A DNA stretch of 64,000 nt from Chryseobacterium sp. IHB B 17019 (GTDB lineage Bacteria; Bacteroidota; Bacteroidia; Flavobacteriales; Weeksellaceae): NCBI RefSeq assembly GCF_001456155.1, contig NZ_CP013293.1, positions 3,596,001-3,660,000 on the forward strand, in the 5' to 3' direction. How positions within the stretch are numbered: the first letter of the stretch is position 1; the number at the start of each line of letters is the position of its first letter. A program made the translations under genes and the position numbers. A model generated the notes under the pieces. It was not told where the DNA came from and did not search any database. It saw only the letters and a program-made list of their open reading frames with translations. This document shows positions 34,145-42,270 of this stretch, one piece after another.

Positions 34145-34230
34145 AAACGAAAATGAAAACCTTTAAATCCTTCCGTCTCTTTGTAATCTGAAGATTTTTT
34201 GATAAGTTTAAACAATATTAATTCAATCAA

Positions 34231-35634
34231 ATGGTTCTCAGCAGAATTTGGTCGGCATTTATCATTGTTGCCATTGCTATTGCAAGTATAAAATACATTT
34301 CGTCAAGCCATTACAAAACCATTTTTAATGATATGGTTGTTGGGAAAGGCGGCGATACGGTGCAGATCGCAACACAGAAAATGAATACGCTTTCTCCCAT
34401 TGTTCGGGACAGCCTGATGAAAAAACCTGATTTTGCAGACAGCAGAATTCATTATAAAACCGATTCTCTGAAACAAGACGTAAAAGTTTACCGTGTTCAG
34501 GAAGCTGATGGCGTGATCGGAACTTCTGAAACCGCGGTGAAAATCTGTATCGGCTTGATTGGAATTATGACCTTGTTCATGGGATTCATGAGTATTGCAG
34601 AAAAAGCGGGGGGAATTAATCTTTTAAGTCGTTTAATTCAACCATTTTTCTCTAAATTATTCCCTGAAATTCCTAAAAACCATCCGGCTTTCGGACATAT
34701 GCTGATGAATTTCAGCGCGAATCTTTTAGGGCTGGATAATGCAGCAACGCCTTTTGGTTTGAAAGCGATGGAAAGCCTCCAGACTTTGAACCCCAATAAA
34801 GACACGGCAAGTAATTCACAGATCATGTTCCTCTGCCTTCATGCTGGAGGAATGACACTGATTCCGGTTTCTATTATTGCAATCCGGGCTTCGATGGGTT
34901 CAAAAACACCGACGGATATTTTCCTTCCGTGCATGATTGCCACGTTTGCCGCAACTTTAGCAGCCATGATTATTGTTTCTTTGTATCAGAAAATCAATTT
35001 ATTAAGACCTGTTGTTATCGCTTATGTTGGCGGAATTTCAGCAATTATTGCTTTGCTGGTTGTATATTTAGTTCAATTAAGCAAAGATGAACTCGACGAT
35101 TTCAGTAAAGTTTTGAGTAACGGACTGATCCTCTTTATTTTCGTGGCGATAGTTTTGGGAGCAGTTTATAAAAAGATTAATGTTTTTGATGCTTTTATTG
35201 AAGGAGCAAAAGAAGGTTTCTGGACTTGTGTAAAGATTATTCCTTACTTAGTCGGAATGTTGATCGCTATTTCTCTTTTAAGGACTTCCGGCGTTTTTGA
35301 TGTAATCATCGACGGAATGAAATGGGTTGCTTATAATGCAAACTTAGACGCAAGATTTGTGGATGGACTTCCGACTGCTTTAATCAAGCCTTTATCCGGT
35401 TCCGGAGCGCGTGGAATGATGGTTGATACAATGGCAACTTTCGGGGCGGATAGTTTCCAGGGGAAATTGGCAGCGGTTCTTCAGGGAAGCTCAGATACGA
35501 CGTTTTATGTGATTGCAGTTTATTTTGGGGCCGTAGCCGTGAAGAATACGAGATATACGGTAATTGCTATGCTTTTGGCGGATTTGGTTGGGGTTATTAC
35601 TGCGATTGCTTTGGCTTATCTTTTCTTTGCTTAA
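34231..35634 (+). CDS. Nucleoside-recognition (Gate) domain membrane protein, SpmA-SpmB fusion type
   Basis: A 467-residue inner-membrane protein with about ten hydrophobic segments. Two Gate domains are fused: an N-terminal SpmA-like half (GIMTLFMGFMSIAEKAGGIN near residue 112, then FSANLLGLDNAATPFGLKAM near 162) and a C-terminal SpmB-like half (FIEGAKEGFWTCVKIIPYLV near 325, RGMMVDTMATFGADSFQGKL near 390). In spore formers SpmA and SpmB are separate proteins; in Bacteroidota they occur fused, and the transported substrate is unknown. A periplasmic loop of about 80 residues follows the first segment. It stands just inside the left copy of the long inverted repeat. Confidence 0.85.
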   Translation: MVLSRIWSAFIIVAIAIASIKYISSSHYKTIFNDMVVGKGGDTVQIATQKMNTLSPIVRDSLMKKPDFADSRIHYKTDSLKQDVKVYRVQEADGVIGTSETAVKICIGLIGIMTLFMGFMSIAEKAGGINLLSRLIQPFFSKLFPEIPKNHPAFGHMLMNFSANLLGLDNAATPFGLKAMESLQTLNPNKDTASNSQIMFLCLHAGGMTLIPVSIIAIRASMGSKTPTDIFLPCMIATFAATLAAMIIVSLYQKINLLRPVVIAYVGGISAIIALLVVYLVQLSKDELDDFSKVLSNGLILFIFVAIVLGAVYKKINVFDAFIEGAKEGFWTCVKIIPYLVGMLIAISLLRTSGVFDVIIDGMKWVAYNANLDARFVDGLPTALIKPLSGSGARGMMVDTMATFGADSFQGKLAAVLQGSSDTTFYVIAVYFGAVAVKNTRYTVIAMLLADLVGVITAIALAYLFFA

Positions 35635-35642
35635 TTCAATTT

Positions 35643-36377
35643 ATGAAAGCTTATATTCAAACTGATAAAAGAGGTGAATTCTATAATGTTAATGCTTTTA
35701 TTGCCAATGAAGGTTTTAAAAATTTTGGTTTTGAGATTGAAAAATTTGTCGATGCTGATGAAATTTCAAATAAAAATCCTGAAAATATTATTGTTGGTGG
35801 AATTGGAAATGTAAGAAAGCGATTGCAAAATTTAAATATTATCCGCGAAAATAAAGAAATAGATTATCCTGAGGAATTAAAACCATTTTTAAAAAGAAAG
35901 ATTTGGACTTCTTCAATCAATGAAATATTTAATAAAAAAGAATGGAATATTTTTATTAAGCCCCAAACAGAAACAAAATTATTCGCAGGAAAGGTCATTA
36001 AAAGCGAAATGGACCTTTTAGGATTAATTGATGAAGAGAATGATATAAAAATATGGTGTCCTGAACTTGTAAATTTTAAAACAGAATGGAGGTGTTTTAT
36101 CCGTTATAAAGAAATTCTTGACATAAGAAGATACAAAGGAGATTGGGATACAAAAATCGATGTAAAGACCGTTTTATCAGCAATAAATTCATTTACTTCA
36201 CAGCCTAATTCGTATGCTTTGGATTTTGGGTTAAATGAAAATGGAGAGATGTTTTTAGTGGAGGTCAATGATGGTCATTCTTTGGGAACATATGGTATTT
36301 CATCTGCTCATTATGCTAAATTTCTTTCGGCAAGGTGGAGTGAATTAACCGAGACTGAGGATTTTTTAAACTTTTAA
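35643..36377 (+). CDS. ATP-grasp domain protein (DUF4343-like)
   Basis: A 244-residue cytosolic protein. KKEWNIFIKPQTETKLFAGK near residue 99 resembles the ATP-binding Lys strand. EWRCFIRYKEILDIRRYKGD near 158 and ALDFGLNENGEMFLVEVNDG near 200 are the metal- and ATP-binding strands of ATP-grasp ligases. The arrangement fits DUF4343, a family linked to phage and accessory gene sets, so it may ligate an amino acid or peptide to an unknown acceptor. It starts eight nt after the gate-protein stop, so the two are probably co-transcribed. Confidence 0.75.
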   Translation: MKAYIQTDKRGEFYNVNAFIANEGFKNFGFEIEKFVDADEISNKNPENIIVGGIGNVRKRLQNLNIIRENKEIDYPEELKPFLKRKIWTSSINEIFNKKEWNIFIKPQTETKLFAGKVIKSEMDLLGLIDEENDIKIWCPELVNFKTEWRCFIRYKEILDIRRYKGDWDTKIDVKTVLSAINSFTSQPNSYALDFGLNENGEMFLVEVNDGHSLGTYGISSAHYAKFLSARWSELTETEDFLNF

Positions 36378-36399
36378 TTAATAAGATAACAATCAAACT

Positions 36400-36792
36400 A
36401 TGATTACAGATAAAGAATTCACATTAAGATTAATCCGTCAATTAACTCAGGCATTAGAAAAACTGATTTTAGACAAACCAGAAGAAAGTTTAATGCAGAA
36501 AGAGCTGGATTTTGATTCTTTAATGAAAGATATTTTTAAGATTGATTTCAAGGAGATCTCATCAAAATCAAAAGAAGAGATTATAGCAATCGTTAATGAA
36601 AGACAGGAAAGGGACCACAAAGATTATTACGAAATGTTGGGAAATCTCTTTTATTTTACGGGAAAACAAACCAACAACTCTGATTTCTTAGACAAAGCAA
36701 AAACGTTCTACGAACTGTACCTTCAAACCAGCGGAATTTTTGCCCTTCCCGTTATCAATAGAATCAACGAAATTAAAAAAAGCACTGAATAA
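36400..36792 (+). CDS. Hypothetical helical protein, 130 aa
   Basis: All-alpha and acidic, with no signal peptide. The opening FTLRLIRQLTQALEKLILDK and the later DYYEMLGNLFYFTGKQTNNS plus AKTFYELYLQTSG look like TPR-like helical pairs. It vaguely recalls DUF6483, but I am not sure. It lies 22 nt after the ATP-grasp gene and ends in a hairpin, so it is probably the last gene of the three-gene unit from 34231. The function is unknown. Confidence 0.65.
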   Translation: MITDKEFTLRLIRQLTQALEKLILDKPEESLMQKELDFDSLMKDIFKIDFKEISSKSKEEIIAIVNERQERDHKDYYEMLGNLFYFTGKQTNNSDFLDKAKTFYELYLQTSGIFALPVINRINEIKKSTE

Positions 36793-36804
36793 AGTGCTTT
36801 TGTA
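36777..36804. terminator. Bidirectional hairpin between convergent genes
   Basis: AAAGCACT (about 36778-36785) pairs with AGTGCTTT (about 36793-36800), with T or A runs on both sides. It can end both the plus-strand unit and the minus-strand tonB operon. Confidence 0.7.
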
Positions 36805-37689
36805 TTAGAATATAATTTTATACGTTCCTGATGAAGATGTGCTTGCTTTTTCAGCTTTCACATACTTTTTCACCCACGAAATCGCGTTTGAAGTAATACA
36901 CGGATCAGATGTTCCGCCGGCTCTTCTTGCTGAAACCACATTTCCAGCCTTATCAACGGTGTAAGCAATGGTAATGGCTCCACTTGCAGTACAGCTGTTT
37001 GCCGGTTGAGATCCGCCTCTTCCCATCGTTCCGGGAATGAAACCAACTAATTTCCTGTCAATTCCTACTTTACTGTCACCATTTCCATCTCCTCCTAAAG
37101 GATCTCCAGCATTTCCTATTCCTGTTCCGTCCCCCTGGCTTCCGGCTTTTGTGCCTCTTCCACGGATCAGGTTTCCAATTGCAGCAGTACCTTTTCCATC
37201 ACCATTCCCTGTTTTGGAATTTGCCGTTGTTGCACCGGATTTTTTAGTATTCTTTGAAGCAGAAGAACTTGTAGCTGCTTTATCAGACTTTTTCGAGTCT
37301 TCTTTTTTTGGAACACTAACCTTTGAATTCTTTCCTGTGATAATCTTTTCCTTCGATTCAGATTTCTTAGTTTCAGGCTGAGGCTCGGGTTTTATTACCG
37401 TTTTTGTTTCAGGAACGGCCGTTTCCACAGGCTCAGTGGTAATTTCTTCCGTTGCAGCGGCTAAGCTTCCCGGCTGATCGGCCGGCTCCTCTTCACCTTT
37501 TCCGTTTCTGTTGTCCCCGAAATTGACAAGCATTGTGGTAACCACCTCATCCGGCTGCTTATCCAGTTCCGGCTTTAATTTATAAAGGAAAACAAAAAGC
37601 AAAATCGCAGACCAAATCAGGATAGAAAGCAATGCACTTTTAATCCTGTCTCTGTTTTGTTCGTCTTTGTTTACAATATAGCTTCTCAT
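36805..37689 (-). CDS. tonB: TonB-type energy transducer, last gene of exbB-exbD-tonB
   Basis: A 294-residue inner-membrane protein. It has one N-terminal membrane segment (about 18-38, SALLSILIWSAILLFVFLYK), a long low-complexity linker rich in Pro, Glu, Lys, Ser and Gly (about 60-215), and a C-terminal domain TASGAITIAYTVDKAGNVVS ... TYKIIF of the TonB/AgmX type with a possible disulfide (two Cys). By family it couples proton-motive force, harvested by ExbB and ExbD, to outer-membrane receptors. It follows exbD by 35 nt. The glycine-rich linker also recalls TolA or gliding-associated proteins. Confidence 0.85.
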   Translation of the reverse strand: MRSYIVNKDEQNRDRIKSALLSILIWSAILLFVFLYKLKPELDKQPDEVVTTMLVNFGDNRNGKGEEEPADQPGSLAAATEEITTEPVETAVPETKTVIKPEPQPETKKSESKEKIITGKNSKVSVPKKEDSKKSDKAATSSSASKNTKKSGATTANSKTGNGDGKGTAAIGNLIRGRGTKAGSQGDGTGIGNAGDPLGGDGNGDSKVGIDRKLVGFIPGTMGRGGSQPANSCTASGAITIAYTVDKAGNVVSARRAGGTSDPCITSNAISWVKKYVKAEKASTSSSGTYKIIF

Positions 37690-37724
37690 CTTAAAATGAT
37701 CTTTTTCCGGGAGTTCCGGAGGTA

Positions 37725-38123
37725 CTATTTATCTTTAACCGTTGCAATGGCGATATTAAATTTATGTTTTTCGGCAATTTCCATCACAAAAACCACATCT
37801 TTATGCATGGTGTTTTCATCTGCTCTTATCGTGAAAGATTTATTGGTCTGATTGGTTAATTTATTAACAATCATTGCTTCCAGTTGATCCTTCGTAACAG
37901 GACTATCGTCTACAAAATAAGAGCCATCGGGTTTTATGCTTATCACCAAAGGATTTGGGATGTTATCTTCCACTGCTCCGGCCTTTGGTAAATTAACCTC
38001 AATAGCACTTTGATTGGCTGCTGATGAAGTAATCATAAAGAATATCAGCATCAGCAAGATAACGTCTGTCATCGCTGCTAAACTAAATTCCGGGTTCGCC
38101 TTATTTCTTCTCTGAATTTTCAT
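37725..38123 (-). CDS. exbD: ExbD/TolR biopolymer transport protein
   Basis: A 132-residue protein with one membrane segment near residues 15-37. AAMTDVILLMLIFFMITSSA has the conserved membrane Asp that carries protons in the ExbBD motor. A periplasmic ExbD fold follows, with VVFVMEIAEKHKFNIAIATV at the end. It sits between exbB (eight nt upstream) and tonB, an intact motor operon. Confidence 0.95.
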   Translation of the reverse strand: MKIQRRNKANPEFSLAAMTDVILLMLIFFMITSSAANQSAIEVNLPKAGAVEDNIPNPLVISIKPDGSYFVDDSPVTKDQLEAMIVNKLTNQTNKSFTIRADENTMHKDVVFVMEIAEKHKFNIAIATVKDK

Positions 38124-38131
38124 AATGAAGA

Positions 38132-38836
38132 TTATAAAGGTTTGTTGATAAGGTCTAAAAATTCGCCCGACATATTCTGAGCTTTCAATACAAACTTATC
38201 AATTCTTGTTAAAAGAATATTGTAGAAAAAGTTCGCTGGAATTGCCACCGCCAAACCAACTGCCGTCTGTCCCAACGCAGTATAAATACCTTCAGACAAT
38301 GTTTTCGGAGAGAAAGAACCGCTGGCATGAGATAAATTAAAGAAAGCAATAATCATCCCGATAACCGTCCCTAAAAGCCCCAACATCGGGGCAATACTTG
38401 GTACAACAGCCAAAAGGTTCAGGTTTTTCTCCATGTTGGCCACCTCTATCTGCGCCTGAGACTCCATTGCGCTTACAATGTCTGAAACTGGGCGTCCCAA
38501 TCTTGAAATTCCTTTTTCCAAAATTCTGCCTTCCGGAGAATTCTGTCTCTTGCAATAATCTGCTGCAGATTCTATTTTGCCTTCTTTGATGAAATCTTCA
38601 ATATTATCCATGAAATTGGCATCTGTTTTTGATGTTAATCTTTTAATAAAGAAAAAACGTTCAAAGAAAAGATACACGGAAAATATACCAAGCAGCAATA
38701 CGGTAAACATCACTATCTTAGCGAAAGCTCCCCCATGAAACATGATCTTCCAAAATGAAAATTCTAAATCGTCTGCAGCTACTGCAGGAGCAGCCACCTG
38801 TGCAAATAAAATCTGAGTAAGTTCCGTTAACAGCAT
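38132..38836 (-). CDS. exbB: MotA/TolQ/ExbB proton channel protein
   Basis: A 234-residue protein with three membrane segments (about 35-55, 138-160 and 185-205). VVPSIAPMLGLLGTVIGMII near residue 142 is the ExbB/TolQ signature, and LGQTAVGLAVAIPANFFYNI is the third segment with the Thr/Ala pore residues. It is the first gene of exbB-exbD-tonB, preceded by a TACATTTG box at 38874-38867. It powers TonB-dependent transport or a Tol-like function, and the operon probably serves receptors such as the one at 59.8-61.8 kb, though genomes of this group have several such motors. Confidence 0.95.
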   Translation of the reverse strand: MLLTELTQILFAQVAAPAVAADDLEFSFWKIMFHGGAFAKIVMFTVLLLGIFSVYLFFERFFFIKRLTSKTDANFMDNIEDFIKEGKIESAADYCKRQNSPEGRILEKGISRLGRPVSDIVSAMESQAQIEVANMEKNLNLLAVVPSIAPMLGLLGTVIGMIIAFFNLSHASGSFSPKTLSEGIYTALGQTAVGLAVAIPANFFYNILLTRIDKFVLKAQNMSGEFLDLINKPL

Positions 38837-38866
38837 TAAAGTGAATTTTTATAAAAGTTTTAACGA

Positions 38867-38874
38867 CAAATGTA
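38867..38874 (-). promoter_or_regulatory. -7 promoter box TACATTTG for the exbB operon
   Basis: An exact TAnnTTTG match 31 nt upstream of the exbB ATG. Confidence 0.55.
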
Positions 38875-39008
38875 GTGGAATATTATTAATTGATATCTTA
38901 AAAATTGCTTAAAAACAACTTAAAAATATGTTATTTTCGTAAAACAGCAAATTTCTTTCCAAAAAATAATTTGAAAAGAAATTCGGGTATAAAGTGAATG
39001 AAGAAGAT

Positions 39009-39470
39009 CTAATCTTCGTCTATCTCAATAGCATCCTGCTTGAATTCACACTTAAGCCTGAAAGGAATCGGGGTTCCTGATCCGGTGTAAAAATCATCAA
39101 TGGTTCCCTTCCAGATCACCTGAAGTTCTCCTTCTTCGTTTTTGTCGAACACCAATTCATTATCATAAATGAAGGCATCCTCATCATCGAAAAGATCTAC
39201 TTCCGTAAAAGTTTCCTCCTCAGAATCATTGATTGTGATTGTTTTTCCTTCTATTTCCGCAGAGTCGATAGGGAAATCGAAAATCTCAAGCGAGAGTTGC
39301 GGAAAATTGTACTGTAATGAATCATCATCTACATGATCCAAGCTGTCATCCGTAATAATCTCAACCTCTAGGAGATGTTGTTGGTTGCTGTAAACCGCTT
39401 TACAATAAGTATTTCTGATATTGTACTTTAGCGTTTCCTCCGGATGGTAAATTTTTAAAATCCCTTTCAT
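39009..39470 (-). CDS. Conserved acidic hypothetical protein, 153 aa
   Basis: No family is recognised. It is a soluble, strongly acidic protein with beta-strand pattern (MKGILKIYHPEETLKYNIRN at the start; many Asp and Glu such as TDDSLDHVDDDSLQYNFP), with no signal peptide. It may be an intracellular beta-sandwich. It is preceded by a TATCTTTG box at 39527-39520 (exact -7 match). It sits just inside the right copy of the long inverted repeat. It has the look of a conserved Flavobacteriia gene; function unknown. Confidence 0.65.
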   Translation of the reverse strand: MKGILKIYHPEETLKYNIRNTYCKAVYSNQQHLLEVEIITDDSLDHVDDDSLQYNFPQLSLEIFDFPIDSAEIEGKTITINDSEEETFTEVDLFDDEDAFIYDNELVFDKNEEGELQVIWKGTIDDFYTGSGTPIPFRLKCEFKQDAIEIDED

Positions 39471-39519
39471 TATTTCTTAAAAAAGAACGGTAATAATATG
39501 ATTGTTAAACGTTTTGCGA

Positions 39520-39527
39520 CAAAGATA
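39520..39527 (-). promoter_or_regulatory. -7 promoter box TATCTTTG
   Basis: An exact TAnnTTTG match 49 nt upstream of the ATG at 39470. Confidence 0.5.
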
Positions 39528-39649
39528 AAAAATAGATTGATTGTGAAAAATTTTTTGAAAATTATTTTTGAAAAATGAGTGATTATTAACAATAACATTA
39601 TTTAAAAAGTAAATTTTAAAAGATTAAAGCTAAACTGGGTTTCTTTTTA

Positions 39650-39905
39650 TTAGGAGCTTTATCCAGCTATCCACTGTATCTTTTTTGTTACGGCCTCCGC
39701 TTCGCTCCGCCCGCAACAAAAAAGGATGCCGTTACTATCTGGGCTATGAAAATGAATGGTGAATTTTACTTTGTAAGTGAATTGTTAATCTAGCACAATA
39801 AAAATTGAGAATTGAGAATTGACCGTTCACATTTCACTTCTAAAAACCACCCCGTCAAAAATTCTTACGAATTTTCGCCACCCCAGAGGAGGGGAAATTC
39901 TTGTC
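39650..39905. repeat. About 250-bp repeat, right copy (inverted to 33900-34144)
   Basis: It runs in the order GAGCTTT, CTATCCACTGTATCTTTTTT, a CGCTTCGCTCCGCCCGCAAC hairpin region, GGTGAATTTTACTTTGTAAG, AATCTAGCACAATAAAAATT, then CCACCCCGTCAAAAATTCTT and CCCCAGAGGAGGGG. The left copy gives the same order on the opposite strand with scattered substitutions, so they are true diverged inverted copies. No gene lies here; it explains the 520-base gap before the DUF885 gene. Confidence 0.85.
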
Positions 39906-39992
39906 GGGATCAAGAAAATCAGACTTAAAAAATAATCTTTTGCCGCTATTTTAGTTTTAATATTTACATTTGCTTCACAAATATTCTGGAAA

Positions 39993-41789
39993 ATGAAAAA
40001 CATTTTATCGAAAAGTATTTTGGGGTTGGGGCTAATGATAGGCCTTGTTTCCTGCAAAAAATCGGATTCCCCTTTAACGAAAGTCACACCTTCCAATCTG
40101 GACTCTATTGCTTCCAATTACTATGAGCAATATTTAAAATTATACCCCTTGGAGGCGACTTCACAAGGTGATTTGAGATATAATGACCAGCTTCCGATCA
40201 ATATTGATAAGGATTTTATTTCCGGCGAGGTTGCTTTTTACAATTCGGTGCAGAAACAATTACAAAATGTTGATTACAAGAGTCTTTCTGATGACGATAA
40301 AGTGGTTTATGATGTATTGGATTATACCTTGAAAGATAAAGTTGAAGCTTACGCTTATCATCCTGAATATATTCCTTTCACCCAGTTTGGAGGATTGCCG
40401 TTGACGTTTCCTCTGTATGGAAGCGGACAGGGAAGTCAGCCATTTAAAACAGAAAAAGATTACAGCGACTGGCTCAAAAGAATGGAGAAATTCCCTGGCT
40501 GGATGAATGCAGCGGCTGATAATTTTCGTGAAGGAATTAACAATAAAATGGTTTTGCCTAAAAAGCTTGTTGTCAAAATGATTCCTCAAATGCGAGCAGA
40601 AGAAATGACTACGACGGACTTAGATAAGAATATTTTCTACGGCCCTATTAAAAACTTCCCCAAAGATTTCACAAAAGAACAAAAAGAAAAGTTTTCAGCA
40701 CTTTATAAAGATGCGATCATCAATAAAATCATTCCTGCTTATACAAAAATGGGTGATTTCTTAGAAAAAGAGTACCTTCCAAAAGCAAGAGAAACAGACG
40801 GTTACAACAGCCTGCCCAACGGAAAAGAAATTTACCGATATTACGCAAAAAGCTGGACAACAACCAATAAAAAGCCTGAAGAGATTAATAAAATAGGACA
40901 ACAACAAGTTGCTATGCTTCGGGCAGAAATGGAAAAAGTAAAGCAGCAGGTTGGGTTTTCCGGAACTCTGGAAGAATTTATCAATTATGTGAAAACAGAT
41001 CCGAAAGCAATGCCTTACAAGACTTCAAAAGAAGTTTTGGACGGTTTCAACGGAATTTTAGCAAAAATAACCCCGAAATTGAGGACTATGTTTTCCGTTA
41101 CTCCAAAAACCGGATTTGAGATCAGACAGACGGAAAAATTCAGGGAGGCGAGTGCGAGTGCAGAATACACACAGGGAACTCCGGATGGAAAAAGACCGGG
41201 AATTTTCTATATTCCCTTGCCGGACCCAACAAAATTTAATGTAACATCAGGAATGGAATCGCTTTTCCTTCACGAAGCCATTCCGGGGCATCATTATCAG
41301 GTTTCCCTGCAGCAGGAAAACACAAAACTCCCGAAATTCATGAGATTCGGTTGGTTTGGGGCGTATGGTGAAGGCTGGGCTCACTATTGCGAAACTTTAG
41401 GTCCGGAATTCGGGTTGTATACGGATCCTTATCAAAAAATGGGTTATCTGAGCGATCAAATGTTGAGAGCGGTAAGATTGGTTGTTGACACCGGATTGCA
41501 CACAGGAAAAATGTCGCGAGAGGATGCTATTAAATATTTTTTAAGCAATATTTCCTACGATGAAGCAGGTGCAACCGCCGAGGTAGAAAGATATATGGCA
41601 ATGCCGGGACAAGCCTTGGGCTATAAAATTGGGTCATTGAGAATTCGTGAGTTGAGAGAGAAATACCAGAAACAATTGGGAAATAAATTCAATTTAGCAA
41701 AATTCCATGATGAAGTTCTGAGCCAGGGATGTCTTCCTTTGGATGTTTTGAATAGGAAAATGGAGCTTTGGGCTAAGAAACAGAAGTAA
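39993..41789 (+). CDS. DUF885-family lipoprotein (probable metallopeptidase)
   Basis: A 598-residue protein. The signal SILGLGLMIGLVSCKKSDS has a lipobox with Cys21, so it is an envelope lipoprotein. The DUF885 domain covers most of the rest. SLFLHEAIPGHHYQVSLQQE near residue 427 is an HExxxGHH-type zinc motif, and GEGWAHYCETLGPEFGLYTD near 453 supplies a downstream Glu. YDEAGATAEVERYMAMPGQA near 515 and LRIRELREKYQKQLG complete the M32-like helical fold. Related proteins act as dipeptidases or carboxypeptidases; the exact substrate is unknown. It is transcribed ahead of the DUF1398 gene, 27 nt apart. Confidence 0.88.
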   Translation: MKNILSKSILGLGLMIGLVSCKKSDSPLTKVTPSNLDSIASNYYEQYLKLYPLEATSQGDLRYNDQLPINIDKDFISGEVAFYNSVQKQLQNVDYKSLSDDDKVVYDVLDYTLKDKVEAYAYHPEYIPFTQFGGLPLTFPLYGSGQGSQPFKTEKDYSDWLKRMEKFPGWMNAAADNFREGINNKMVLPKKLVVKMIPQMRAEEMTTTDLDKNIFYGPIKNFPKDFTKEQKEKFSALYKDAIINKIIPAYTKMGDFLEKEYLPKARETDGYNSLPNGKEIYRYYAKSWTTTNKKPEEINKIGQQQVAMLRAEMEKVKQQVGFSGTLEEFINYVKTDPKAMPYKTSKEVLDGFNGILAKITPKLRTMFSVTPKTGFEIRQTEKFREASASAEYTQGTPDGKRPGIFYIPLPDPTKFNVTSGMESLFLHEAIPGHHYQVSLQQENTKLPKFMRFGWFGAYGEGWAHYCETLGPEFGLYTDPYQKMGYLSDQMLRAVRLVVDTGLHTGKMSREDAIKYFLSNISYDEAGATAEVERYMAMPGQALGYKIGSLRIRELREKYQKQLGNKFNLAKFHDEVLSQGCLPLDVLNRKMELWAKKQK

Positions 41790-41816
41790 ATTAACTGAAA
41801 AAATACAAACGAAAAA

Positions 41817-42206
41817 ATGTTTACGGTAAAACAAATTGAAGATGCCCACAGCAAAGTAAAGTCGGGAGCAGATTTTCCGGCTTACATTCAGGAAATCAAG
41901 AAAATGGGTGTAAAATCCTTTGAAACTTGGGTAAAGGACAGTCATACCGAATATTTTGGAGAAAATGCATTTACAACAACTTCGGAACCTCAATATGAGG
42001 ATTTAAAAATTGTAAAGCTGGTTGACAAAGAAGGATTTATTCAATATATGAAAATGCATCAAAGAGGAGAAACGGATTATATGAAATTTTGCAGGGATTG
42101 TGCTGAAACAGGAGTGGAAAAATGGTTTGTTGATTTGGATAAATTCACCTGTACGTATTACGACAAAGCCGGTAACGAGGTTTTGGTGGAAGAAATTCCT
42201 CATTAA
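41817..42206 (+). CDS. DUF1398-family protein
   Basis: A 129-residue cytosolic protein. The start MFTVKQIEDAHSKVKSGADF, the middle KKMGVKSFETWVKDSHTEYF, and FCRDCAETGVEKWFVDLDKF near residue 85 are typical of DUF1398, a family related to a phage-derived protein of unknown role. It shows no signal peptide. It follows the DUF885 gene closely and is followed by a good hairpin terminator. Confidence 0.85.
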   Translation: MFTVKQIEDAHSKVKSGADFPAYIQEIKKMGVKSFETWVKDSHTEYFGENAFTTTSEPQYEDLKIVKLVDKEGFIQYMKMHQRGETDYMKFCRDCAETGVEKWFVDLDKFTCTYYDKAGNEVLVEEIPH

Positions 42207-42214
42207 AATATCTG

Positions 42215-42243
42215 AGTCACAAATTAATTTTTGTGACTTTTTG
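42215..42243 (+). terminator. Terminator after the DUF1398 gene
   Basis: AGTCACAAA (42215-42223) pairs with TTTGTGACT (42230-42238), followed by TTTT. Confidence 0.75.
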
Positions 42244-42270
42244 TTTAGATTTACATTACAATTTTTGAAT

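Noticed and set aside
37037..37381. 114-codon plus-strand frame opposite tonB
   Set aside because: A shadow of the low-complexity Pro/Lys/Ser/Gly linker of TonB; no independent evidence.
39827..40117. 96-codon minus frame, and a related 91-codon frame at 43609-43884, with a shared GWRKFVRIFDGVV peptide
   Set aside because: The shared peptide comes from translating the CCACCCCGTCAAAAATTC repeat; the rest is antisense to real genes. It shows repeat identity, not a protein family.
42100..42270. 57-codon N-terminal extension of the DUF6438 protein
   Set aside because: It overlaps the DUF1398 gene in another frame and crosses its terminator; ATG 42271 begins with a clean signal peptide.
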